From contig ML977004.1 of the NCBI GenBank assembly GCA_010015675.1, positions 574,502 to 588,775 on the forward strand: DNA of 14,274 nt, given 5' to 3'. This DNA is from Byssothecium circinans. Its lineage: Eukaryota > Ascomycota > Dothideomycetes > Pleosporales > Massarinaceae. A program made the translations under genes and the position numbers. Position 1 is the first letter of the stretch; each line of letters starts with the position of its first letter. The notes below the pieces were generated by a model, which saw only the letters and a list, made by a program, of their open reading frames with translations, did no database searches and was not told the origin of the DNA. Positions 1 to 8,700 of this stretch are shown piece by piece.

Positions 1-121
1 AATCACGATTTCTCTGAGGGGTGCGCGTTTTGGCAAGTGATCAGCATCCCTGGGTGATCAGGAACCCTGTACGCTAGCTTATCAAACAGCCTATACTATT
101 AAATAGCCTAAAATTTCTTAG
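1..121. other. RIP-poor flank left of the transposon nest
   Basis: Base composition here is close to balanced, and CpA and CpG are both common, unlike nearly everything to the right. GTGATCAG occurs twice (37-44 and 54-61) and includes the palindrome TGATCA. No open frame, tRNA-like or rRNA-like pattern was recognised. The stretch is probably single-copy DNA or the edge of the AT-rich compartment. It ends at the TA (122-123) that precedes the first short TIR element. From about base 90 it is already richer in AT. Confidence 0.5.
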
Positions 122-123
122 TA

Positions 124-162
124 ACGTAAAGCACCATCGAAGCGCGCAGAAATGCTTGGCAA
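124..162 (+). repeat. E1 left terminal inverted repeat
   Basis: This TIR is ACGTAAAG, then one copy of a CACC-N-TCGAAGCGCGC unit, then AGAAATGCTTGGCAA. It keeps several CpA and CpG dinucleotides, unlike the interior that starts about 40 bases further in. The matching right arm is 1123-1160 on the opposite strand. Confidence 0.85.
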
Positions 163-425
163 GGAACATCAAATAGTATTATCTTAATAACAAAGCCAAA
201 CCTTAATATTTTCTTTTAAAATTTTAAACTTAGATAGATATATATATAACCTAATAGCTATGAAATTTATATAGCTATAGCTTACGTAATCTAGTAGTTA
301 TTAAGAAAGGAAGAAATCTTAGGTAAAACCTACCTTATACTCTAAATTAATAGCTAAACGTTAGTTATATACTATATAACTTTTAGGACTTACTTATTAC
401 TATATTAGCTAGTAGCTATTAAGAT

Positions 426-858
426 ATTATAGCGTGCAGCCTAGATTTAATGCTATTATAGTAGGTAGAAGGTAGGGAGTATAAAAAGTTAGAAACCCTT
501 CTAAATAAAGTTATATATATTAGATATCTCTACTTTCTTCTTAGGACGAGGATAGTATATACTAAATAAAGCTATTTATAAAGTTTAAAGTAAGTAAATA
601 CCTCTAAAACTAAAAGATCTAGCTTAGAAAGTATAGGTTTTTAGAAAATTTAGACACTGCCTTAGTATAAAGCTTATATAACCTAATTTCTAGTAGCTAA
701 CTATTTATATAGCTTCTATATATATATATAAAGTATATCTATAGGTTAAAAGTAAGAATATCTAGCTATATAAAATTTATAATTATGTTTTTCTAATTTT
801 AGGTATCTCTACCCTCTCTACGCTAGTTCTCTAATAGGTCTAGGCTGCACGCTATAAT
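426..858. repeat. Internal 20-bp inverted repeat pair within E1
   Basis: Bases 426-445 (containing TATAGCGTGCAGCCTAGA) are exactly the reverse complement of 839-858 (TCTAGGCTGCACGCTATA). The motif keeps CpG and CpA inside otherwise TA-rich sequence. The left arm recurs in D at 13897-13916 with one changed end base. In D it is followed by ACGCTATAA, which can pair with its own TTATAGCGT. Function unknown; a subterminal binding site for a transposase or host protein is one possibility. Confidence 0.8.
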
Positions 859-1122
859 TTTAGTACTAATAGGTATATTATATATATATATATACTAGCT
901 CTAAAGTTATTATAATTTATTAAGCTAGTTTATTAGGTGTTGTAGAGTATAGAGCTTAAGCGACCTAATATTCTCTATACTTATATAGCTTACTAAGATA
1001 GTAGAAATTCTAAAATATTTTTTTATAACCTTTTAGATCTATATTATATATAGCTGTATTTAAAATTTCAGCTTAATAGCTCTATTATTTAAATTGTTAT
1101 TAAGGGTTGAATATTTGATTTT

Positions 1123-1160
1123 CCGCCAAGCATTTCTGGGCGCTTCGATGGTGTGCGCGC
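1123..1160 (-). repeat. E1 right terminal inverted repeat, tip missing
   Basis: Read on the minus strand it runs GCGCGCACACCATCGAAGCG and on to GCTTGGCGG, matching the left arm from CACCATCG inward. The expected ACGTAAAG tip is absent. The leading GCGCGC fits the inside of an additional upstream repeat unit, as in the two-unit TIR of the pogo copy at 1280, so about 18 bp seem to be missing from the end. Confidence 0.75.
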
Positions 1161-1279
1161 TATTACTCCTTAAAAAAATATACTAAGTACTAGCTTCTAA
1201 CTTAGTAGAACCTTCTTTATTAGCTTAATAAATTCTTATATTATACCTAGTCTTACTATAGTTACTATAGTACTAAATA
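1161..1279 (-). mobile_element. G: truncated fragment of the pogo-like transposon, outermost layer
   Basis: This stretch matches bases 10371-10489 of the complete copy A, allowing for C/T and G/A changes (for example TACTAAGTACTAGC and TTATACCTAGTCTTAC). It therefore carries the C-terminal zinc-knuckle end of a transposase on the minus strand. Its own TIR and first 90 or so bases are missing where it meets E1, so it was truncated or rearranged there. It ends at the TA (1278-1279) where C is inserted. The rest of G should lie beyond the right edge of the window, after C. Confidence 0.75.
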
Positions 1280-1352
1280 ATATAAAGTACTATTAAGCGC
1301 GCTATACTATTATGCGCGCTAGTTTTCCTTAGTAATACTAACTTACTTAATT

Positions 1353-1371
1353 TTATTATTATTATTATTAT
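1353..1371. repeat. TTA trinucleotide run in copy C
   Basis: About six TTA units. In copies A and B the same place has mixed triplets such as TCGCTATTATCG (A) and TCATCATTATTATCG (B), which on the minus strand are Asp, Asn and Ser codons near the transposase C terminus. The run appears to be made by transitions from that codon stretch. Confidence 0.8.
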
Positions 1372-1875
1372 CTATATTACTACTTAATATAATAAACTAA
1401 GTACTAGCCTCTAACTTAGAAGAACTCTCTTTATCTACTTAATATATTCTTATATTATACCTAGTCTTACTATAGTTACTATAGTAGTAAATACCTAGTT
1501 ATCATACTTTATATTTACTCTCTACTCTTACCCTCTCATAGTTTTAAATAGTTCTTAATAGTTTAGAACTATTCTAGTCTATTATAGGACTATACTCTAT
1601 AGTACTACCCTTCTAAAAATACTTATATTTATATATTTTTTACTTAGTTACTACTATAAGTTACTATTTAAGCTTTTTAATACGCGCCTTTATAAGTATA
1701 GTATTATATAGTACTAACTTAGTACTTTTAATAAGCTATAAAAGCTTATCCTATACTATTTATAGTAACTAAGTAATAGAATTATATATAAACTTTAACT
1801 ATAAGCTAAATTTACGTATATTACTTAGAGTTCTTAATAGCTATAGCATCTCTAGTAGTAGGGGTCCTAGTAGGG

Positions 1876-1888
1876 TATATATATATAT
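1876..1888. repeat. TA dinucleotide run in copy C
   Basis: A pure TA run where copy B has ACGTATACGTATA (around 2740-2752) and copy A has GCGTATATGCATA. Removing the CpG bases by transition is enough to create it. Confidence 0.75.
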
Positions 1889-2401
1889 TAAGGTAATTAA
1901 GTACTATTTACGCGTTTAAAGGGACTAGCCCTATTACTTTAAAAGCCTTTTAATAATTTTAAACTATAAATATACTTAAAAATACGTCTTTAAAGGCTAG
2001 TAAGAATACTTCTTTATTAATATAAAAAATATACTTTTATACTAAGCCCTAAATAATCTTAAAGTACTTATGCTTTAGTAGTAAGAAACATACTATATTA
2101 AATAGCTAAAGGATATATAATAAGTATACTAGTATATAAAGTATAACGTATTCTACTACTAAGACGGCCAACTTACTAAGATAGCTACTTTTCCTTAGTA
2201 ATACTAACTTACTTAACTTCATCATTATTATCGTTTACATCGCTACTTGATATAATAAACTAAGTACTGGCCTCTAACTTAGAAGAACCTTTTTTATCTG
2301 CTTAACACGTTCTCGCGTTATGCCTAGCCTTACCATAGTTGCTGTAGTAGCAAATACCTAGTTATTGTACTTTACGTTCACGTTCTACCTTTACCCTTTT
2401 A

Positions 2402-2434
2402 TAGTTCTAAACCATTCTTAATGGTTTAGAACTA
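2402..2434. repeat. Perfect 15-bp stem, 3-nt loop inverted repeat in copy B
   Basis: TAGTTCTAAACCATT (2402-2416) and AATGGTTTAGAACTA (2420-2434) are exact complements around CTT. Copies A (from about 10537) and C (from about 1540) have weaker versions of the same palindrome in the same place, within the region coding for the transposase C terminus. It could be a transcript hairpin or only coding coincidence; no poly-T follows. Confidence 0.7.
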
Positions 2435-2970
2435 ACTTAGTCTGCTATAAGACTAAACTCTATAATGCTACCCTTCTAAAGATACTTGCATTTGCGTGTT
2501 TTGCGCTTAGTTACTACTGCAAGTTGCTATTTAAGCTCTTTAACGCACGTCTTTATAAGCGCAGTATTATGCAGCACTAATTTAGTACCTTTGACAAGCT
2601 GCGAAAGCCTATCCTGCGCCGTTTGTAGTAATTAAGTAATAAAATCACGTATAAACTTTAACTATAAGCTAAATTCGCGTGTATTATTTAGAGTCCTTAA
2701 TAGCTATAGCGTCTCTAGTAGTAGAGGTCCTAGTAGGGTACGTATACGTATATTAAAGTAATTAAGTACTACCTACGCGTTTAGAGGGACTAGCCCTATT
2801 GCCTTAAAAGCCTTTTAATAGTTCTAAACTATAAACACGCTTAAAAACGCGTCTTTAAAGGCTAGTAGGAACGCCTCCTTATTAATATAAAAAACGCGCT
2901 ATTGCGCTAAGCCCTAAACGATATTAGAGTACTTGCGTTTAAGCGGCGAGAATAACACTATATCAAGCAG

Positions 2971-2975
2971 CTAGA
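2971..2975. other. 5-bp target-site duplication CTAGA, left copy
   Basis: CTAGA directly precedes the TGTTA start of the 5' LTR. The identical CTAGA at 12293-12297 follows the TAACA end of the 3' LTR. Joining B across it restores the alignment with A. A 5-bp duplication is typical of Ty3/gypsy integrases. Confidence 0.92.
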
Positions 2976-3435
2976 TGTTATAAGATAGTAGATGAGCGCA
3001 GCCACGCAGGAATGATACGCTTAAGGAGAGTATTAGATAGTAGAGCGCTAGGTAGGGTTAGAGCGTTAGTTACGTAATTATAATCCTACTAAGACCTAAG
3101 GATCCTATAGATCCTAGGATTAAGTAGAGATTCTAGGAACTAAAGAAGCAAAGGCTTTAGATAGAATTAAAGACTTATTAGAGGAACAGAGTAAGTAGTA
3201 TAAAGACTAGAAGAGTTTCTTTTATCTTTCTAATTCTAGTTCTTCGTAGTTAACTCTTAATAGTTCATCTCTTACCTAGATTAATACTTAGTTATTTTAT
3301 AGTTTATTATAGAATTAGTTGCTTCGCACGTTTAACTTTTAAACTACTAAAGCTTACTACTTAACGTATACACCTTACACTAACTAACCTCCCCTTGTAT
3401 AAATTAAGATCTAGCAAGTATACCTCTTAGTAATA
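2976..3435 (+). repeat. 5' LTR
   Basis: 460 bp, starting TGTTATAAGATAG and ending CTTAGTAATA. In the stretches compared, differences from the 3' LTR are transitions only. The stretch 3095-3118, containing GGATCCTATAGATCC, is an imperfect palindrome and is identical in the 3' LTR at 10099-10122. The final CA has decayed to TA. No confident TATA box can be assigned because TA-rich words are everywhere. Confidence 0.94.
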
Positions 3436-3474
3436 CATTAACTACTTATAGGTTTAAGAACCTAAACGTACGTA

Positions 3475-5790
3475 ATAGTAGCTTCCGCTACTTTACGTGC
3501 CGCTAGCAGCATTAGTACGCCTGCTTTAAGTCTAGTATTAGTAATAGCTAACTAGGTTAACTAAATATAGTAATAGGCTGAATAGATTAATAGGTTAATA
3601 TAGGCGATTGCTTAACTTTAGGCTAAAAACACTATACCCTATAGAAAGATTATAGTGCTAGAAAAGTATAATAGAAGATAAGATAGCTTAAAGCTATTTT
3701 TTACTAATATAGATTTATACTGTTAGTTCAACTCTATAACAAGGGAATAAGACAAGATCCTCGCGGCTAGTATGCACCTAAAGGATAAAGCAGCTACTTA
3801 GATACAACCCTTTATAGATGACTATCTTATAAACGAGATAAAGCATTGCAAAGATAACACGAAAGCTATCTTTAAAAGCTAGACAGCGTTTAAAGAAGAG
3901 ATTTAGAAGGTATTTAGAGAACTTGATAAAAAGACCTAAATAGAGTAGAAGATATCTTAGATCTAGTAGAAGAAGTTAGTCGTGAAGTATATAATAGAGT
4001 TTAAACAGCTATAGTTAAAAATTAATTAAGATAATGCGCCGTTGCGTACAGCCTTTTATAACAGGTTAAAGGAGACGGTTAAAGATAGAATAATCTATTA
4101 CAATAAGCTAGATAACTTACAAGACATAATTAACCTAGCTACCTAAATTAATAACAGACTCTACAAATAAGCGCTATAGAAGAAACAATAGGATACAATA
4201 ATTATTCCTAACTCTAGAAGGTATAGGAAGCAAAAAGCGCTACAATACAACTAAGACGGCGATGTAGTAATAATAGACAAAATCTAACAAAAAAAGTAGT
4301 TTAATAAAGGCAAGGGAAGATAGCTAGATAGCTTAACCTACGAATAACGCTAAGAATGCTTTAAGAAAAAGGCATATCTCTAATATAGTAAAGTAGGACA
4401 CTTCTGCAGAGATTACCTAAATAACCAAAGCTAGGCTAGCAAGCTTAGAGCGGTTAAGATTAGGATAATCAAGTTTAAGGTAATAAGACCTAAAGAGGAT
4501 AAACTAGAGGTGCTACGCTAGTAGCCTACTCCTTGCCTACCTTTAGAACTAGATTAGGCAAAATCCTCTAATAATAACGTTAGTAATACAGATCCTATTT
4601 TACTTTTTAAGAAGTTCTAGGAATTACTACGCCTAAGCTAAAGTCTAGCTAAGAACAAAGTGCTAGACTAGGTAATTCAACAATAATTAGACGCTAAAAT
4701 ATGCTAGAAGTGCGCTAGTACTACACATGAAGGACTAACTTACGCCATACCTATATTAGTATACGGCGAGAAGGCTAGTAAAGTAGTAGTAGAAGCTATG
4801 TAACTTTAAAGCCTATACACTATAAAAGAATACATTAAAGTAGAGGTATCTAAGAAAGGTCTTTACTAGAAAGTTAATTAGTACTAATGCTAGGTGAACT
4901 AGTACCTCTACTATAAGCGCGAATAAAACGAGGCGAGACGATAGCTAAGGAAGATATTATATATTATAATCTTAGATAAAGACTATCTAGAAGTAGCCTA
5001 CTATACTTACTATTTTAACAACTAGCAATAGCAACACGAACACGTTAGATAGTATAAATGCTATAATAAGTACTATTAGACGCATTAGCTAATCAAATAT
5101 GTCGCAGGATATTAGCTAGTAGGACTAATAGATAGCAATATACTAGACTATAAGATTAAAGACTACTAATATTAACACCCTCTAAGGCACCCTGTAGACT
5201 AAGAGCATAAGAAAGTAGACTAAGCATAATGCAAGATAATCTTTAATTATATATTCTACACGCTCTATAAGAAAGAAGCTGCGTAAGATAAAAGAAGTTA
5301 AAATTATGACTTACTTACTCTAGAGGAATGCCTAGACAAGGATTACAGACGCTATGCACTCCCCGCTTTTCCTCGCGAATCTAAGAGGAATGCTCGCTAG
5401 AGAAAGCAAAGCAACTCTATGCAATAATAGCAAACATTGCTAGACGACTAGCATTAGGAATAGGTAGCCTACGGTGACAAGCTAGTAGCAGCGTCTTAAG
5501 ACCCCGCGAAGATAGAAGCCCTGCTCCCTAACAACGCTAATAAGATAAAGCACGAATACTTATTATAGATAGCATGCTATAATAATAGCTACTACACACA
5601 CCTGTCTAATAAATAGGGATTAGGATAGTTTCTAAAGAAGCCGTAAAGGTTAAAAAACTAGAATGCTACTAAGAATAAGGTCACGCTAGTAAGAGCATTT
5701 CTATAATAACTTTATACAACGTACGACACCTAGATCTACTAGTTTATTAGTTAAAAGTAAAGGTACGCATACACAGATGCAGGCTTATAG
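3475..5790 (+). pseudogene. gag polyprotein remnant with long C-terminal extension
   Basis: Structural (nucleocapsid-type) protein of the retrotransposon. One frame can be followed from about 3475, where ATAGTAGCTTCC is probably a decayed ATG start, to about 5790, roughly 770 codons, interrupted only by TAG and TAA. Around 3688-3850 it reads K-L-F-F-T-N-I-D-L-Y and S-M-H-L-K-D-K-A-A-T-stop-I-Q-P-F, typical of fungal gypsy gag. Zinc knuckle 1 is at 4375-4416 (CX2CX4HX4C, with three Cys codons now Tyr). Zinc knuckle 2 is at 4702-4743 (C-stop-K-C-A-S-T-T-H-E-G-L-T-Y, last Cys now Tyr). A further Cys/His motif appears twice: C-Y-N-K-Y-Y-stop-T-H at 5059-5085 and C-Y-N-N-S-Y-Y-T-H near 5570, where the sixth residue was probably Cys. 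Usual gags are much shorter, so the last 350 residues are unusual; their role is unknown. Protease follows in the -1 frame. Confidence 0.85.
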
Positions 5791-8700
5791 CGCTAGTAGA
5801 CAGTAGAGCTGTATAGATAATTATCTCCTTACAAGTAGTTAAGAAATATAATATACCTTATTAAGATAAGAAACGTCTAATACGAGTAGTATTAGCTAAC
5901 GATAGACTAATATCCTACAGCAACAGATTCTTAAGGTTAGAAACTTAAGAAGTGTTATTCTATATACTAGGAATTAAAGATACGACATCCCTTAACATCA
6001 TAGATCTTAGTAAAGAAGACATGTTAATTAGATATAATTAGCTTAGAAAGCATAATCCTGCTATTAACTAGCAGAAAGGAATAATATTTAGCTAAGAACC
6101 TGCGTGCAAGGTTGCTAGAATATGACATAAAAGATTAAGCCTAGCAATCTAAAGCTTACCTTGTTAAATTAGACAAATTAGCAAGATATCGCCTTATAAG
6201 ATTAAAAAGATCTATAAAAAGGACCTTTCGCAAATAGAAGTTATCTAGATATAGAAAGTTACGCTTATAAAGAATAAACCCTAACCTATAATACTACTAG
6301 AATATAAGGAATTTTAAGATCTATTTAAAGAATAGGACGAAACCGCCTTACTAGACTACTAGGAATAAAATTACGAGATTCACCTAAAAAAAGGCGCGAA
6401 GCTACGCCTAGGACTAATATATCCGCTTATATAAGATTAGCAGAAGGAACTGCAAACGTACATTAAAAAGAATGTAAAGTAAAAATATATATAAGAAAGT
6501 ATAAGCCTAATAGCTTTACTAATTCTCTTCATCCTAAAGAAGAATAGAAAGCTACGACTTTGTATAGATTATAAATAGCTTAACTACGTTATAAAGAAGA
6601 ACTATTACCTTTTTTTTTTAATTTAAGAACTTATAGACTACCTCTAGAGAGTTAAGAAGATTACAAAATTTAATATATAAGACGGATTCTATTAGATACA
6701 GATAGCTAAGGGCTACGAATAGCTAACAGCTTTTAAGACCTAGTATAGTTTATATAAATATATAGTTATACCTTTTAAATTAACAAACGCGCCCGCAACG
6801 TTTTAAGCGCTTGTTAATAGAGTACTTTATAAATACTTAGACATTTTTATAACTACGTATCTAGATAATATACTAGTGTATACCTTAAGAATACTTAAAA
6901 ATTATATTAAACACGTTAAAAAAGTGCTTAGGAAGCTTAGAGAGTATTAATTACTTTTATAGCCTAAGAAATGTAAATTCTACGTCACGGAAATAAATTA
7001 CTTAAAATTGATTATTTTATAAGACGGCATTACTATAGACCTAAAAAAAGTCGAAACCGTAAAGGAATAGCTAAAACCTAAGATAGTAAAAGACGTACAA
7101 TTTTTTCTAAAATTTGCTAACTTTTACTAGAAGTTTATAATAGGATATTCAAAAACTACAGCGCCTTTTATAGAAATTACTAAGAAAGAGAAGGGATTCT
7201 ATTAGAGATAAGATTAATAGAAGGCTTTTAAAGAGTTAAAGGAACTATTCTTATCAGCCTCTATATTATAGATGCACGACCCGGAACGGCTACTACAAGT
7301 AGAAATAGATGCATTAAACTACGCCTTAGAAGCGATTCTCTTATAGCAAGGCAAGGATAAAAAGTAGAGACTAGTATTCTACTACTCTTAAAAGTTCTTA
7401 GGAGCAAAACTTAACTATAACGTTTACTATAAGGAACTACTAGTAATAGTAGATGCCTTTAAATAATAGTAAGCCTAACTAGTAAGCGCTAAATACTAGG
7501 TAAAAGTATATTTAGATTACTAAAACCTAATAAGTTTTATAACAACTAAGAAACTTAACTAATAATAGGTTAGATAGGCTAAGATAATAGTAGATTACGA
7601 CTTTAAGGTACACTATCGCCTAGGATTGCTAAATAGAGCAGCAGATGCTCTTAGCTAAAGATTTAATCTTTAGGAAACAAATCAACCTATCACGCACGAT
7701 ACAGTCTTGCAAAAAGAGATAGATAGATGATTAGTCTACAACTAACTATAGTTAGTCTAAGGGACTTTAGTTAAGCGACTAGCTAAGGTAGCTAAAGTCA
7801 CGCAGCTATAGAATAAAAAGTTTAAAGAACTTACCTAAGGGACTAGCAAGACCTAGTTAACTAAGGTAGCTAAAATTAATTATTAAGGACTAGAAGTACA
7901 CGACTTCGCGGACTACAGCTAATTAACCCTAAAATAAAGGGTAGAATACGACTTAATTAAGCACCTTAGGACAGGACCGCCCTAGGATAAGGAATAATAG
8001 ATCATGCTAGACAAAGCCTATATACTAACCCTAATATGAAAGCTATATAAATCTAAGGAATACGGACACCCAGGAATTAACGAAACGGTTCGACGAATTT
8101 TGAATGAGTACTTAATACCTAACGTACGAAGAGCAGTTTAGAACGTAATAGGCAACTATTTAGCATATTCTAAAAACAAGCCTAAGAGGTATAAGCTCTA
8201 TAGATTACTCTAATCACTAGAACTACCCGCACGCCTATAGATTAGCGTTACGATGGACTTCATTATAAAGCTCCTAAAATTGTTAGAACTTAAATTAGCA
8301 TAGCTATGCGATTTAATACTAGTAATTATTAACTAATTAACTAAGGCATTAATATTCATACTAACAGAAAAAATAGTTATAGCTAAAGAGATAGCTTACA
8401 AAGTAACTAAGATACTTATTAGTTAATATAGTGTACTAGAATAGTTTATTATTAATTATAAAATACTATTTACCTTTAGGTATTAAAGCACGTTCCTAGC
8501 AAAGCTTAGAGTTAACAAAAAGCTTTTAACTAGCTTTCACCTATAGATAGATAGTTAGACGGAACGAACGAACTAGACACTAGAATAGTATCTAAGGATG
8601 TACGCTAATAAGCTATAAGATAACTAGGTTAAACTCCTGCTAACAGCGCAACTAGCCTATAATAGTACGAGATCTTTAACAACGGAATACTCGCCGCACT

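Larger units (their letters stand above)
124..1160. mobile_element. E1: short non-autonomous TIR element (MITE-like, about 1.04 kb)
   Basis: The left end begins ACGTAAAGCACCATCGAAGC right after a TA (122-123). The right end (1123-1160), read on the other strand, repeats CACCATCGAAGCGC, then AGAAATGCTTGGC, so the ends form an inverted repeat of about 30 bp. A TA follows at 1161-1162. The interior is extremely AT-rich, full of TATATA and CTAG-type words, with no coding potential on either strand. The same interior recurs in D near the right edge of the window, and the right end recurs, inverted, in H, which shows a dispersed family. The terminus ACGTAAAG and the TA target match the pogo copies here, so mobilisation by that transposase is inferred. 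The outermost bases of the right end (GCGCGC instead of ACGTAAAG) look truncated. Confidence 0.85.
1280..2145 (-). mobile_element. C (left part): pogo-like DNA transposon, heavily decayed
   Basis: The end starts ATATAAAGTACTATTAAGCG, a decayed form of ACGTAAAGTACCACCGAAGC, right after TA (1278-1279). It aligns along its whole length with A and B. It breaks at TA (2144-2145), where B begins, and resumes at 13320. The left part (866 bp) plus the right part to D (258 bp) total 1124 bp; the equivalent stretch of A is 1123 bp. C has lost nearly all CpG as well as CpA, unlike B and A. Confidence 0.88.
1319..2145 (-). pseudogene. Pogo-family DDE transposase, C-terminal part (copy C)
   Basis: This is the minus-strand remnant of the region after the second catalytic Asp: the position of the third Asp, the C-terminal helical stretch and the zinc-knuckle tail. 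It was recognised by alignment to the better-kept copy A. The codon of the third catalytic Asp, in the motif H-S-S-H-I-L-Q-P-L-D, reads AAT (Asn). Numerous TAG and TAA codons interrupt it. The expected end of the frame is TAG at 1319-1321, which may itself be a mutated TGG. The middle of the same gene is at 13320-13577, and the N-terminal third is outside the window. It is a non-functional relic of a transposase that cuts and pastes between TIRs at TA targets. Confidence 0.8.
2146..2975 (-). mobile_element. B (left part): pogo-like DNA transposon
   Basis: The TIR (2146-2208, starting ACGTATTCTACTACTAAGAC) pairs over 63 bp with 13255-13317 read on the other strand; most mismatches are C/T or G/A. 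A TA lies at each end (2144-2145 and 13318-13319), the duplicated target in C. The element breaks at CTAGA (2971-2975), where the LTR retrotransposon entered, and resumes at 12298. The two parts sum to 1850 bp, against 1851 bp for A. B keeps many CpG sites but few CpA sites. Confidence 0.93.
2185..2975 (-). pseudogene. Pogo-family DDE transposase, C-terminal part (copy B)
   Basis: Minus-strand continuation of the gene that starts at 13237. The codon of the third catalytic residue is still GAT (Asp) at 2962-2964, directly followed by the conserved I-V-L-F-S-P-L. This Asp is lost in copies A and C. Further on come a basic, coiled-coil-like stretch and a zinc-knuckle-like tail. The gene ends at TAG 2185-2187 or reads on into the TIR. 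The retrotransposon is inserted a few codons before the third Asp. The frame also has many TAG and TAA codons, so it was non-functional regardless of the insertion. Confidence 0.82.

Noticed and set aside
37..61. Possible tRNA or regulatory element around the GTGATCAG repeats
   Set aside because: No cloverleaf, A/B-box pair or terminator could be drawn; two 8-bp repeats are weak evidence.
883..896. TA run in E1 as a centromere or replication-origin signal
   Set aside because: TA runs occur throughout the RIP-decayed parts and need no special explanation.
3436..3465. Primer-binding site after the 5' LTR
   Set aside because: No convincing complement to a tRNA 3' end is visible; RIP may have changed it, so no feature is called.
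4740..5790. A separate nested element (for example LINE ORF1) between gag and protease
   Set aside because: The Cys/His motifs at first suggested a LINE zinc-finger protein, but the frame is continuous with gag from 3475, and no terminal repeats or target duplications were found.
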